Below, piece by piece: positions 22,532 to 32,600 of a stretch of DNA of 36,781 bases. The DNA lies in assembly GCA_018830225.1 (NCBI GenBank), contig JAHJSS010000019.1:1-36781 (forward strand), written 5' to 3'. The notes beneath the pieces were generated by a model that saw nothing but the letters and a program-made list of their open reading frames with translations, ran no database searches and was not told the DNA's origin. Position 1 is the first letter of the stretch. Each line of letters begins with the position of its first letter. This stretch comes from Nanobdellota archaeon (GTDB lineage: Archaea; Nanobdellota; Nanobdellia; Woesearchaeales; UBA11576). Made by a program: the position numbers and the translations under genes.

Positions 22532-24889
22532 CTATCTTGGCTTGAACAAAGGCATGAGAACCGACCTGTAATCCCTGGAAATGTTCACGAGCTTTCCACT
22601 CTCCTCCAGATCCTCTATTATGACAGGTATTGGCATCTGAGCTACCTTGAACACGATGCTGTTGTTCTCCAATAGCTGGTCTTCCCCAACGCTCCAGAAC
22701 TGCGTCTCTTCTATGAATTCAAGACCTCCAGCGACAGTCTGGTCCATAACTGTTGGCTCCTCTGGCATAAAGTAGCATTCTGAATCCTCACCATTGTCAT
22801 AGTTCGTTTTATCATTATGACTCTTACAGCGCAAGCTCGGCTCTAGCACGACTCCTTTCCTATTAATCAATGTCGCCTTAATCTCGTAGTTTCCGGAAAC
22901 AAGCCTGACCTTACTTGAATTCATTGTCGGGGAATAGCTTATGACCTGAGTCGGGAAGTTCGCCAGCGGATTAATATCAACTTTCCTTAACATTATCAGT
23001 ATAGTATCATTGTCAGCGTCAGGCTCTTGCTTTACATTGCTCAATACAAGACGCCTTGTATATTTATTACCGTGAGCATCATAAGGATCCCAATAAAGTA
23101 TTTCCCTATCTACCAAAACCTTCGAAATATCCACCTCTTTCTCTATTATTGGTGTCAAAAGAATCTCAAAATCTCCAGAAAAGTCCGCGTCAACATCAAG
23201 ATCAAGCGTGACAGAGTCAAGATACCCCTCTTTCTCAAGCTTTATTATTCCCCCACCTTTGCAGAGCGGCAACCTAGATGTTAATGCGGTCTTGTTTTCT
23301 TCAAGATGAAATGTCGTAACACCCAAGCTGCAGAACTTGTAGAGCCCGCAGCCAAACTTGACCTTGACTCCCGCTACTTCTTCACCAATGATGCTGTCCT
23401 TTGCAGTTATCGTAACATTTTTTGATATCCGCTGGTTTGGATTGCAGAAAAGGCTCTTGCTTTCCCGGCGAGTAGATTCTATAATCTCACCCACACTCTT
23501 GTTAGCAGCAGCATCTGTCTCCGGAAGTTCGGTCTTTGTAACATCCACCCAAGTGAAAATATCCTGTATTCCTGAACCATAGGTTCCAGCGCCACCGGCC
23601 CATTCTTTCATATCCCTGTTGTCTCGCAGATTGGACTCAATGGAAAAAAATAAGGAATAGCCCTCACCGAAAAGCTCAGAGTCTCTACGGACCTCCACGA
23701 TTATCGGGTAAGATATGTCATAGAAGAAAGCGTATTCCCTTATCGGTGTAGAAGGGAAAAGAGTGAACGGACCCAATGAATTAGGTATGTCTATGACCCT
23801 TGTAGCTTTCAGCATCTCCCCGCTACTCGGCCCTATGTAAAGATAAATCGGCCAGTCAAGATAATAAAAGTTCACCGTGAAATTTCCGTAATCCTTGTCA
23901 AGCAAGCTGTTGTGATAGAAAGCCTTGTATAGGCCGTCAGCTATCAGGTCTCCGGTAATCACCTGTTGCGCATTCTTGGTACCTCTAAGACTCAAAAGTG
24001 GAACATAACTCACAAGCAATGAGCGGAAACTCTTATCGACAATAGTCCTGCTCCATATCTTCGGGACATGGCTCTCTTCCCGGGCGTATATGGGTGGAAG
24101 CCTGCTTGTGTCCGCACCAGAACCATACACCCCTATAATCTGTTTAGCGACATATTCCAGAAAGCTGGAATTCATCTCAGCACGGTTAATCTTATCAGCA
24201 AGCTCGTAGAAATCCTTGAAGTCGAGCTGTATCTTTGTGAAATACCTGCTCATGCTCGCAGTGTTATCCTCTATCGTGACGTTTATCGGGTATGTAAGCG
24301 TGACCACAACATCATTCTCCGTGATTTGCGTATCTGCCGATGGCTCACCCAGAGTGTCGATACTAAACCCTTCGCTCTTGAAAGATCTGAACCCATCTAT
24401 GCACTCCTCGAGATGATTGTATATGTAATAGTCGCTCTGCCGCTTGATGTAATCGAGGCCGGGTTTATTCTCATCAGTAAGTATACAGTTCATACACTTA
24501 TTGTCGGTCTTCATATACCACCAATAAGACACGTGGCTGGACTCGTAAGGAGTCATAAACGCAGCATCAGAAGAGGTCGGTTCATCCGGATTCAGCGTGA
24601 ATGACCTGCCAGAAATCTCAGCATCAGACATGTCCAAGTATCCTCCATGTTGCCCTATTATTATGAACGCCTCTTTGAGCTTCTTATTCAGACAGGACTC
24701 AATAAAATCCTTAATCGGCTTGAACTCATCAGGGACCCGTTCCGCGACCGCAACTTCTGCGGGCATTTCGCTAACCCTTCCACGAAGCATGAAAATGACT
24801 GTGGCTCCTGCCAAAATGATTATACCTATTATTATAAAGAGAGTCACTTGCGATTTTTTTCCGCTGAAAATCGAGCATCTCGCAATCAT
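22532..24889 (-). CDS. Surface protein with pilin-like N-terminus (last gene of four-gene surface operon)
   Basis: 785 residues. The N-terminus has a basic start and the hydrophobic segment KSQVTLFIIIGIIILAGATV (12-31), like a pilin-type or class III signal. Next is EFKPIKDFIESCLNKK...IIIGQHGGYLD, which resembles from memory a conserved block of unnamed DPANN proteins. The body is extracytoplasmic, with many N-x-S/T sites and paired Cys. At about 490-590 there is a carboxypeptidase-regulatory-like beta domain (AKDSIIGEEVAGVKVKFGCG, ending in KEGYLDSVTLDLDVDADF). The ATG overlaps the upstream stop (ATGA). It is probably a structural or assembly component of a surface complex. The function is not known. 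Confidence 0.75.
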   Translation of the reverse strand: MIARCSIFSGKKSQVTLFIIIGIIILAGATVIFMLRGRVSEMPAEVAVAERVPDEFKPIKDFIESCLNKKLKEAFIIIGQHGGYLDMSDAEISGRSFTLNPDEPTSSDAAFMTPYESSHVSYWWYMKTDNKCMNCILTDENKPGLDYIKRQSDYYIYNHLEECIDGFRSFKSEGFSIDTLGEPSADTQITENDVVVTLTYPINVTIEDNTASMSRYFTKIQLDFKDFYELADKINRAEMNSSFLEYVAKQIIGVYGSGADTSRLPPIYAREESHVPKIWSRTIVDKSFRSLLVSYVPLLSLRGTKNAQQVITGDLIADGLYKAFYHNSLLDKDYGNFTVNFYYLDWPIYLYIGPSSGEMLKATRVIDIPNSLGPFTLFPSTPIREYAFFYDISYPIIVEVRRDSELFGEGYSLFFSIESNLRDNRDMKEWAGGAGTYGSGIQDIFTWVDVTKTELPETDAAANKSVGEIIESTRRESKSLFCNPNQRISKNVTITAKDSIIGEEVAGVKVKFGCGLYKFCSLGVTTFHLEENKTALTSRLPLCKGGGIIKLEKEGYLDSVTLDLDVDADFSGDFEILLTPIIEKEVDISKVLVDREILYWDPYDAHGNKYTRRLVLSNVKQEPDADNDTILIMLRKVDINPLANFPTQVISYSPTMNSSKVRLVSGNYEIKATLINRKGVVLEPSLRCKSHNDKTNYDNGEDSECYFMPEEPTVMDQTVAGGLEFIEETQFWSVGEDQLLENNSIVFKVAQMPIPVIIEDLEESGKLVNISRDYRSVLMPLFKPR

Positions 24890-25695
24890 CGAATTACCTC
24901 TTTAGTTTCATTCCAGATGTATGCACGGCTGAATGAAATGAAAAAAACAAAAAATATCAGCGCGGCTATCGAGGCTCCAACGCTAAAAACCGGCAAGACC
25001 AGATAAAATAAGATATTCATCCCTACAAACAAGAGCAATAAGAGAATGAAAGCAAGCCCAAGGACGTGGATTTTCGTAATACCTTTTTTCATTGTCTCGA
25101 TGAACGCTGACCAGCAATTCCGCCCTATGAGCGCGTTAGCAAATATACCTGTAAAATAAATCCCAACAACAATCATCACCAAGTCTAGGATGAACCCGGG
25201 CCAGCCTTTTGTCAGTACCGCTAGAATTACTAAAACCAACATCCAGGAGATGGACCAAAGCAGCCAGCAACCCACATATTTAATCATTGAAAGGAATGAC
25301 ATCTTATGTGACGCCAACACGGATATCGATACAAAACACCAACCACCTATTATTACTGCTCCTGCAATAAAACAACAAATCAACATAAACAAAATCCCTA
25401 GCACCACACTATTCGATTCGGCCCTCAAGTCAAGCAATTCTTTCTGCATATGAGTGCCTGAAACATCGCTGTAAGCCAAAGGAATCATCCGAATAGCCCC
25501 ACTCGCTATGGCCTCCATACCTTTCAGTTGAAAAGCAGCGAAGGCAATCGATATGCTGATAAAAATGACAAAAAGCAGGATGAAGCACAAATCTATAGCC
25601 AGAATCTTAAGAATTTTCACCTTCGGACCCTGGTGGAAGACACTTATCAGATTGTGAAACCTCCTCTTCCAGAAGCTGCTTTTCTTCGCCTTCAT
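24886..25695 (-). CDS. Six-TM membrane protein (third gene of surface operon)
   Basis: 269 residues with a basic cytoplasmic N-terminus (MKAKKSSFWKRRFHNL). Hydrophobic segments lie at about 29-54, 95-118, 135-160, 166-190, 208-228 and 230-255. The second-to-third TM region contains SVLASHKMSFLSMIKYVG, and a loop has NALIGRNCWSAFIETMKKGI, which recalls the DUF4013-like or 'glycerophosphoryl diester' type membrane domains, but no assignment is safe. Overlaps with both neighbours (4 nt each) make it the membrane platform of the operon. No catalytic or transport motif is visible. Confidence 0.75.
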   Translation of the reverse strand: MKAKKSSFWKRRFHNLISVFHQGPKVKILKILAIDLCFILLFVIFISISIAFAAFQLKGMEAIASGAIRMIPLAYSDVSGTHMQKELLDLRAESNSVVLGILFMLICCFIAGAVIIGGWCFVSISVLASHKMSFLSMIKYVGCWLLWSISWMLVLVILAVLTKGWPGFILDLVMIVVGIYFTGIFANALIGRNCWSAFIETMKKGITKIHVLGLAFILLLLLFVGMNILFYLVLPVFSVGASIAALIFFVFFISFSRAYIWNETKEVIR

Positions 25696-26264
25696 CCTTC
25701 AACCACCGGAACAATGATCACATCGTCAGTCCTTTGATTCCAGTAATGCATCCTGGCCGAGGTATAGTTAGCATCGCTGAACTCAGAATAATAATCCCTG
25801 AACCCGTTCACATAATTTGAACTGCCAGAGCCTATTATTACCCTCTCACCAGAAGCCTTCACCAACCAGACCTCAAAATTCATCGATTCATCCAACTGCG
25901 TCGGCTGCACATACCAAGACACCTCGTACAGACGTTGCCCTGAATACTGAGAATACTCCTCTGGCAGGGGGTTTCTTCCCTGCGCCTGCAGGGCGATGAC
26001 GAGGTCATGATATATCTCCCCCTGTATTGTATCGCCGAAAAGCTCGTTCGGGTCCTTGTCCCCGCCCCAATCAAAGCAGACCTTTGCCTCCCAATCAGCG
26101 ACCTCATACCAGTTAGTGAAAGGGACCCCCACCTTCCCCGCGAAGAGGTCACTAGTCCAGAGCGTGACCACATCCGTCCACTCGGTACCAGCTGCCATGC
26201 CTGAGAGTGCCACAATCAACAAGACAGTTCCGAATAATATGATTAATCTCCGCATATTGATCAC
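25692..26264 (-). CDS. Small secreted protein (second gene of surface operon)
   Basis: 190 residues. GTG 26264 overlaps the stop of the 1116-residue gene (GTGA); ATG 26255 is an alternative start that removes three residues. The signal peptide is MRRLIILFGTVLLIVALSGM, with cleavage likely after AAG. The mature part is rich in aromatic residues and acidic, including EWTDVVTLWTSDLF, NWYEVADWEAKVCFDWGGDK and EVSWYVQPTQLDESMNFEVW. No membrane segment follows, so it is probably a soluble partner of the large exported protein. A single Cys remains in the mature protein. No family is recognised. Confidence 0.75.
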   Translation of the reverse strand: MINMRRLIILFGTVLLIVALSGMAAGTEWTDVVTLWTSDLFAGKVGVPFTNWYEVADWEAKVCFDWGGDKDPNELFGDTIQGEIYHDLVIALQAQGRNPLPEEYSQYSGQRLYEVSWYVQPTQLDESMNFEVWLVKASGERVIIGSGSSNYVNGFRDYYSEFSDANYTSARMHYWNQRTDDVIIVPVVEG

Positions 26265-29200
26265 ATCGAACAGTAGTCAGGATCCCCCAATGTCGGATTG
26301 TACTTATTCTTAAGGTCGTCAGCTGAGAACCAATCACCTATATCAATATAAATGGTGGTCATGGCAGTCAGTCCGCAAAGCACTGCATACCAGCCCATAT
26401 CTAAGGACACTGCTTTCCAAATCTCTTCTGGTTCTATGTCGCCTATGCCGCACTGCATCTTATCCCAGGTGTAAGCATCCTTTATATCCTTCAAACTACG
26501 AGGATATCCACAATTCATCACGTCACGCATGGCATACGAAAGCGCTGAGGTGGCGACCTGGTTTAGCAGCCACTCAAGTATTCCTGCAAAGATCCTCTGC
26601 ACAACTGCGCCGTCGACAACCCTGTAGACCGCACCATCAACATACAAGCACTCCCTGCCTGCGTACAGGCGGTCGCATATCTCAGGAGCAAACCCTGCCG
26701 CGACAAGATCCCGGTAACAGTTACGGTACATGCAAAGTATCTGCCGCTCTTTCTTTTTACCGTATAATTTTCCTGGACCGCACAACGAATACTTCGCAAT
26801 GGGATAGCTACGGTACGCTGAGAACTTGTTGTCTCCCGCCCAGACAATGGTAGCCCACGCATCGCCGGCATCAACATCGACATTTGTGTTATCTCTTGAA
26901 AAATCATTCCGTTGACCCTCATTATTCACTCCGTCAACCTGCTGCGAGTATGTGCCCCCATCCGTCCTTCCGATATGGGCGAAAAGCTCTATGAAATTGT
27001 TGGTCTCTGTGAACCGGCAGGTGGCGAAAGCACAGAATATCTTGTTATAATATCCTGGCGACAGAAACGAAGTTTTCGGCAACGAGTCCACTTGCCAGAG
27101 GTTGGTGACGAAGGTGGTTGTAAGATAATCAATCCACTTGCAAGCGGACATGAACACCCCCCCTCCTTTGCTCTTCGCATCTGCATCGCCCACTGCGGAA
27201 AGTATCCCCCAAACCAACAAGCCAAGAAGATAAAGCACCGTCTTCAATACCTGCATCACAGCTATGATTTCCATGACCAGCTCTGATATTGTACACCACC
27301 AGCCGGCAAAATCAATCCAGCCCTGCAACGAGTCTATCTCTGATTCCTTGTCGGATATAGCCGTTTCAATATCACTCATCTTTGATTTCATGGTCTTGTC
27401 CAGCTCACCGAATAACGTGTTGTGCAGTGGAACCTCAAACTCCACAACTTCTATCTCCGGCTGTTGATACACTTTCGTGCCTGCGCGGACAATCATGCTC
27501 AGCTGGCAAGAGACCTCGACAGAATCTGTTACAGCAGACGCATTAGCCACTGACAGCATCTCAGTCGGTAAACTTATCTTAAAGCTGAACAAAGGATTCT
27601 CCATGTTCAATGGCGTGACTATCCTGGCATCGCTTACCTCTCCACCAGAAACAGTGCAACTGTCTACCTTTATGTCCTGGATTGAGCCAGCACCAGAGTC
27701 AAATTTAGGGTTTGGCTGCCAGAAAACAGGATAAGGTATCTTACCAGCGACCTGCCTGTCAATACCCTCTGCGGGGAAAAGATTCACGCTTCTGACCTGC
27801 CTAACCACATTCGGCGGAGTGCCTGGAGCAGCCTCGCAGACCTCCTGCTTCAGCGTGGTGGTGTTGCGGTTGCCTGCCCTGTCCTCAAAAGTCACGTTTA
27901 TCTCGCCGTCGACATAATAAGTCACAAGATTGTCGATGGACACGTCGCAGGTCCAGATGCCTGCTGTGCTAGTCTCTTCGCAATCAAACCTCATAGGAAA
28001 AACATTGGAGCTAAGGTCAGGGGCAGACACCTCCATCCTGACCCCTCCTGAATAACGCTCAGAAACATTGATGGTGATGTCTATCGAGTCTGGGGCTGTC
28101 GGACAGATGCTGGAGTTCTGGATGCCGATTATCTGCGGAGCCTCTGCGTCATAATAGAAGCCTGTCGAGGTCACACCCTCGACACCATTGTTCGCGTCAT
28201 CAACGCTGCCTATCACTACAGAGACAGGAAGAGAATCTCCGCTGGCATGCTCCCTCTTGACATTCACAAAGTCATAGACGCAGGTCCAGCCCTCTGAACA
28301 GTTGTTAGGACCAAGAATGACCTTGTTGCCTGCGAGAGGCTGAGGGCCGAAGCTGCTGAAGTCAAGGAAAAGCTTCTTGTCATAGAAGCCAGAGCCCTCC
28401 TCAGTTATGTCCACGTATATCGTGTTATTCCCAGTACCGACCCAGTAACGGCCGCGGTCGTCAGCAATCCCTGAGCGGATAGAGCTGATAAACGGCTTTG
28501 TGTTGTCAAAGATGATGGGGATGGTATACGAGGCATTCATGATGTTGCTCAGATTATCAGAAGCGGAAATCCTTATCTCTGGAGTTGCTGCTGATGGCAG
28601 GAGAACCAGGAGACCGCTCCAGGTACAGACATAGGTGCCCTTTGAGATGTTTGTGCAATTAACCCTGAAAGGCTCTGCCCTTGCCCTTGTCACGTCGATG
28701 TTCTTGTAGAAACTGCTGAACTCAGGCCTTGAATTTAGCGCAGAGAAATCAGCGACAATCGAGCTGATGTTCAGTTCAGAATCATCTGAGAAATAAGCCT
28801 TGAGCTGCACATTGCCTATAGGCTCGCCTTTGGTGTACTTCAATGGAAAATTGCCCAGCCACAGACTGGCGTTGATTAGCTGGGGCGGGGAGAAATCCAT
28901 GACAATATCCCTGCAGAGGGATGATTTCTGGTTGAGATTGTCATTTACGTCGATGCAGATGGTCTTCGAGGCTGTGCCTGGCGCAGGAACAATATCAAGC
29001 TTTGTGCTGTTCAGTGAGACAAGGCAGGTGTGGTTCTCAGGCACAAACCCTCCGACCTTCACATAGTTCAGGAGGAAATCTACCCTGCTGATCCCTGAGC
29101 AAACCCCTGGGGAGCAGGCCTCACAAGCACGGTCAGAGACCTGGAACTTCGCCATGACATCAGAGCCGTTCCTCATCAGCTCAAAAGAATGGATTGTCGG

Positions 29201-29611
29201 GGGCAGGTTATCAACATAAATCGTCAATGGGATTTTTGGCGCTGCCTCGGTCATGTCAGCATGGAACAGCTGGACCTCGTAGAGCTTAGGGCCGGGAGGC
29301 AGCTCTCCAGGGATAGTCATCTTACATGAGACTGGCGAGCTGATGTCCGGCTCGCTGCACTCGAAACGCCTGGTAGGGTCAGATATCAGCTTGACCTGAG
29401 AAGCACCAATTGTCTCACCAGTGATAAAAGCAGAAGCATTGATTATCGTGACATCCTCCGACTGCCTGCGGAATCCTTCAACACCATCATAGCCATGGAT
29501 GTCAGCAAAAAACTCAGCAAAAACGTTTGCGCTATGCAGCACAGGCATTATCAACAGGTAAATCAAGAACATGCAGACAGTACGGACGTAAAACCAACCT
29601 CTTTTTTGCAT
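26261..29611 (-). CDS. Large exported protein with Ig-like domains and Cys-rich C-terminal domain (first gene of surface operon)
   Basis: 1116 residues. The signal peptide covers about 1-32. Residues 40-600 are several Ig/cadherin-like beta modules with repeated D-N-L-P-P, D-F-S-P-P and D-x-E-A-P turns between modules and N-x-S/T sites throughout. A helical or coiled segment lies at about 735-765 (MKSKMSDIETAISDKESEID). A hydrophobic region at about 772-808 could cross the membrane once or hairpin. The C-terminal 300 residues are Cys-rich (RQILCMYRNCYRDLVAAGFA, CDRLYAGRECLYVDGA). From memory, this Cys pattern occurs in unnamed DPANN surface proteins. Starting at ATG 29611, 25 nt from a TATA box, it leads the four-gene operon. 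Confidence 0.78.
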   Translation of the reverse strand: MQKRGWFYVRTVCMFLIYLLIMPVLHSANVFAEFFADIHGYDGVEGFRRQSEDVTIINASAFITGETIGASQVKLISDPTRRFECSEPDISSPVSCKMTIPGELPPGPKLYEVQLFHADMTEAAPKIPLTIYVDNLPPTIHSFELMRNGSDVMAKFQVSDRACEACSPGVCSGISRVDFLLNYVKVGGFVPENHTCLVSLNSTKLDIVPAPGTASKTICIDVNDNLNQKSSLCRDIVMDFSPPQLINASLWLGNFPLKYTKGEPIGNVQLKAYFSDDSELNISSIVADFSALNSRPEFSSFYKNIDVTRARAEPFRVNCTNISKGTYVCTWSGLLVLLPSAATPEIRISASDNLSNIMNASYTIPIIFDNTKPFISSIRSGIADDRGRYWVGTGNNTIYVDITEEGSGFYDKKLFLDFSSFGPQPLAGNKVILGPNNCSEGWTCVYDFVNVKREHASGDSLPVSVVIGSVDDANNGVEGVTSTGFYYDAEAPQIIGIQNSSICPTAPDSIDITINVSERYSGGVRMEVSAPDLSSNVFPMRFDCEETSTAGIWTCDVSIDNLVTYYVDGEINVTFEDRAGNRNTTTLKQEVCEAAPGTPPNVVRQVRSVNLFPAEGIDRQVAGKIPYPVFWQPNPKFDSGAGSIQDIKVDSCTVSGGEVSDARIVTPLNMENPLFSFKISLPTEMLSVANASAVTDSVEVSCQLSMIVRAGTKVYQQPEIEVVEFEVPLHNTLFGELDKTMKSKMSDIETAISDKESEIDSLQGWIDFAGWWCTISELVMEIIAVMQVLKTVLYLLGLLVWGILSAVGDADAKSKGGGVFMSACKWIDYLTTTFVTNLWQVDSLPKTSFLSPGYYNKIFCAFATCRFTETNNFIELFAHIGRTDGGTYSQQVDGVNNEGQRNDFSRDNTNVDVDAGDAWATIVWAGDNKFSAYRSYPIAKYSLCGPGKLYGKKKERQILCMYRNCYRDLVAAGFAPEICDRLYAGRECLYVDGAVYRVVDGAVVQRIFAGILEWLLNQVATSALSYAMRDVMNCGYPRSLKDIKDAYTWDKMQCGIGDIEPEEIWKAVSLDMGWYAVLCGLTAMTTIYIDIGDWFSADDLKNKYNPTLGDPDYCSM

Positions 29612-29630
29612 ATCTTTTCGTTTATAAGGA

Positions 29631-29640
29631 GTATATATAA
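29631..29640 (-). promoter_or_regulatory. TATA box of the four-gene surface operon
   Basis: The complement reads TTATATATAC, centred about 25 nt before ATG 29611. It lies in the short gap after the mcm stop codon, so the surface operon has its own promoter. Confidence 0.55.
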
Positions 29641-29679
29641 ATTTTATTGATTGAAAGACACAAAACGACTCCTAGAACT

Positions 29680-32600
29680 CTAAATCTTCTGGATGAATCC
29701 TCTTTTCGGCTCGAAGATGTCTCCAGCCCTCTTCAGCTTTTCGATGACCTCCTCTGCCTTGTCTGCAGAGACTCCCTTATCCTGTGATTCCCTGATGACA
29801 TCCTCTACAGGGATGGTCTTGCCTATCTTGTTCTCCAGGTCATTTATGACCTCCTTTATCACGATGATATGGCTCCTTGCAGAGGATGATACGCCCGTCG
29901 TGAGCACGTCAACATCAATCTTCCCGGTGTCAGGGTCGATGCCGATCTGCGACATGCAGAAATGAAGCAGCTCAATAGCCTTCCTCGAGTCCCTCTTGGT
30001 GACCTTGTCAGAAAGCCTTGACCTGGCCGACGCTTCAGCAAGCCTCACAAGCCCCTCAAGCTGCCTCGCAGTGATAGGGATTGCCTTGATGCCGCCTTCC
30101 TCACCGCCAGAACCGCGCATCTTAACATAATATGCTTTTATTTCCTCCATAGCACCGTCGGTAAGCTTCGGCACACAGTTCCTCCGCGCATAGGCTATGT
30201 ACTTCCTGAGCATGTCAGTCTCAATGTCGCACGTACCTGCATCGCTGGTCTGGTGGAGATTCAGGACAAAGCCTGCAAGCTTCTCATCGTGCTCCCTGTT
30301 CGGCAAATCCCTTATAGGAAAAATAAGATCGAACCTGCTGATGAGCGCGGGAGGAAGATCAATCTGCTTGCCAAGGATCTCGTAAGGATCGAACCTGCCC
30401 CACTTAGGGTTGGCTGCCGCAAGGACAGTGGTCTCGCACCGAAGAGTGGCCTGGATATTGGCCTTAGAGATAGAGACTGTCTGCTGCTCAAGCGCTTCGT
30501 GCATCGCATCCCTATCCTCCTTGCTCATCTTGTCCATCTCATCAATCATGCAGAACCCCTTATTGGCAAGGACCAGCGCTCCTGCCTCCAAAGCCCAGCC
30601 GCGGAGGAACTCATCCCTAACTACAGCAGCAGTAAGGCCTGCACCTGAAGCACCCTTGCCGGACACGTACCTCGACTTAGGGGCGATGAGCTGAGCACGC
30701 TTGATAAGCTGAGAGTTATGGACAATTATAGCATTAGAGACAAAGTTGTGAGTATTGTCCACCTGAATATCATAGACGTATTCGCCGTCATTATCAATCT
30801 CTTCCTTGCTCGCCACAGCATCCCAGAAAACATCGCTCTCGGCAGCTCCCTTAAGCAGTCCAATCTCAAAGCCATCTATGCTGCGTGAATCCATTTCATC
30901 CACAATCTGCTTTAAATGGCCGAAGGAAGGGTTCCTGTCACCTTTTTCGTAATGCTGATAACTCGAACGGGATATTCCGAAATCGAACTGTGAAAGACCA
31001 TGCTTGAGACGTACGAAACGCAGGATTTCCTTCAACCCCGGAACCACCCTTATGTTGGTGTTAAACACCCTATCCATAGCCATGACTGCATCCAGCTGGC
31101 CCGTCTTATCTTTAGAGAAGAATCCTATCTTCTGGCCATATGCAATAACATCCACACCAGAAATACGCAGTTCGTAGTAATCCCTGACAATCTTCGCGGC
31201 TGTGTTGGTGGCGCACTTCCTCTTCTGCGACAGGGTGGATATAACCCCGAAACGAAGCAGCGCAATCTTCACATCCTCAATAAGATCCCTGCTCTTTGAA
31301 ACGAGCTCTATCTGCCGACGCCCTTTCCTGACATGCGCATCACACTCGAACAGCGCCCTCAAAAACTCCCGCATCACAAACTCAGGAGACCTGTTCACTG
31401 CTTGAGGAATTGTTTTTCCAGCAGATTTCAAGTACAGCCTGCTGTCGATCTTCTCCAGGAGACGAGCAAACTCTATACTCGTCGTGTAAGCCTCTTCAGC
31501 GCTCTTCCCTGAATGCGGGCGCCTGCGCGTAACGCGAACACCAAACTTATCCTCAAGAATCCTCTTGAAGTCAGACAGAACCGCCTCATTGTTGTTGGTA
31601 AGAGAGACGAATGCCCCTTTCTCCTTAAGCCTGAGCCAGCCGTCACCAACAAGATAGCCCAACACCCTAGCAATCTCCCCGTCGATGTGGTGAGGTATCC
31701 TGATGCTGACCTTACTACCCCCCCTCGACCTCAAAAAGTCCGTCGGACACGGCTGCATAGCGCTCTGAGTGACTATCTTTGAAGGAGACGCTATGAAATC
31801 ACCTTCCTTCATCTCCTCTGCAGCCTTAGGCACAATAAAACCATTATTTGCCGTAAAGAAAGGATGGTTCTTAGTGACGACAATGCTGTTACCTGTCTTG
31901 GTCCTAATCTTCAGAAGCCTATCTTCCTTCCGCCTCCATACAACCCTAGATGTATTAGAACCCGCTTTTGCATTCTCATCAAATGAAACTACATTGAAAG
32001 GGTCAGAACAGGCATAGCCCCCGTCTCCTAGCAGCTTACCCATCCTACAATCAACAAGTTCACCTACTCTGACAATTGAGCCGTCGGATAAAACCAATTT
32101 GGAGTCCTTATGCAAGCACTTCCCTGCGCCCGGGTCGCCCACAAGAAGGATGTGCATGTCACCCCTAGTGACAACCCCATCGGTCCGCACCTTCCGCACA
32201 CCTCCAAGAAGCTGGAGGATTATAGCCTCCTTGACCTTGTCATGGCCGTATATCGACGGAGCCATGGAATTCACCAGCTTGTTGAGTATCTTCGGGTCCC
32301 TCGAGAGCTCAATTATCTTCTTCTCCTCTTCTTCTTTGATAGTTATGTCGCCGAAGCTCTCCTCCAGAGGCTCCACAAAATTCGAGTCTATCATGAGGTC
32401 AAACCTAACAAGCTTTCCGCCATCCTTCGAAGGGATGGGAACCTCCTTAACCTGGCCGACGACATGCACCTTTGTCCCGGGGTTGGTCTTCTTGTCGCTC
32501 AGAGTAGAGACGAGGTCGTTCTTCAGGAAGATGTCAATCCTCTTCGGCTGGTCACCACCCTCAAGATTCTCAGGAATCTCCTCAAGGACAATCTTCTGAG

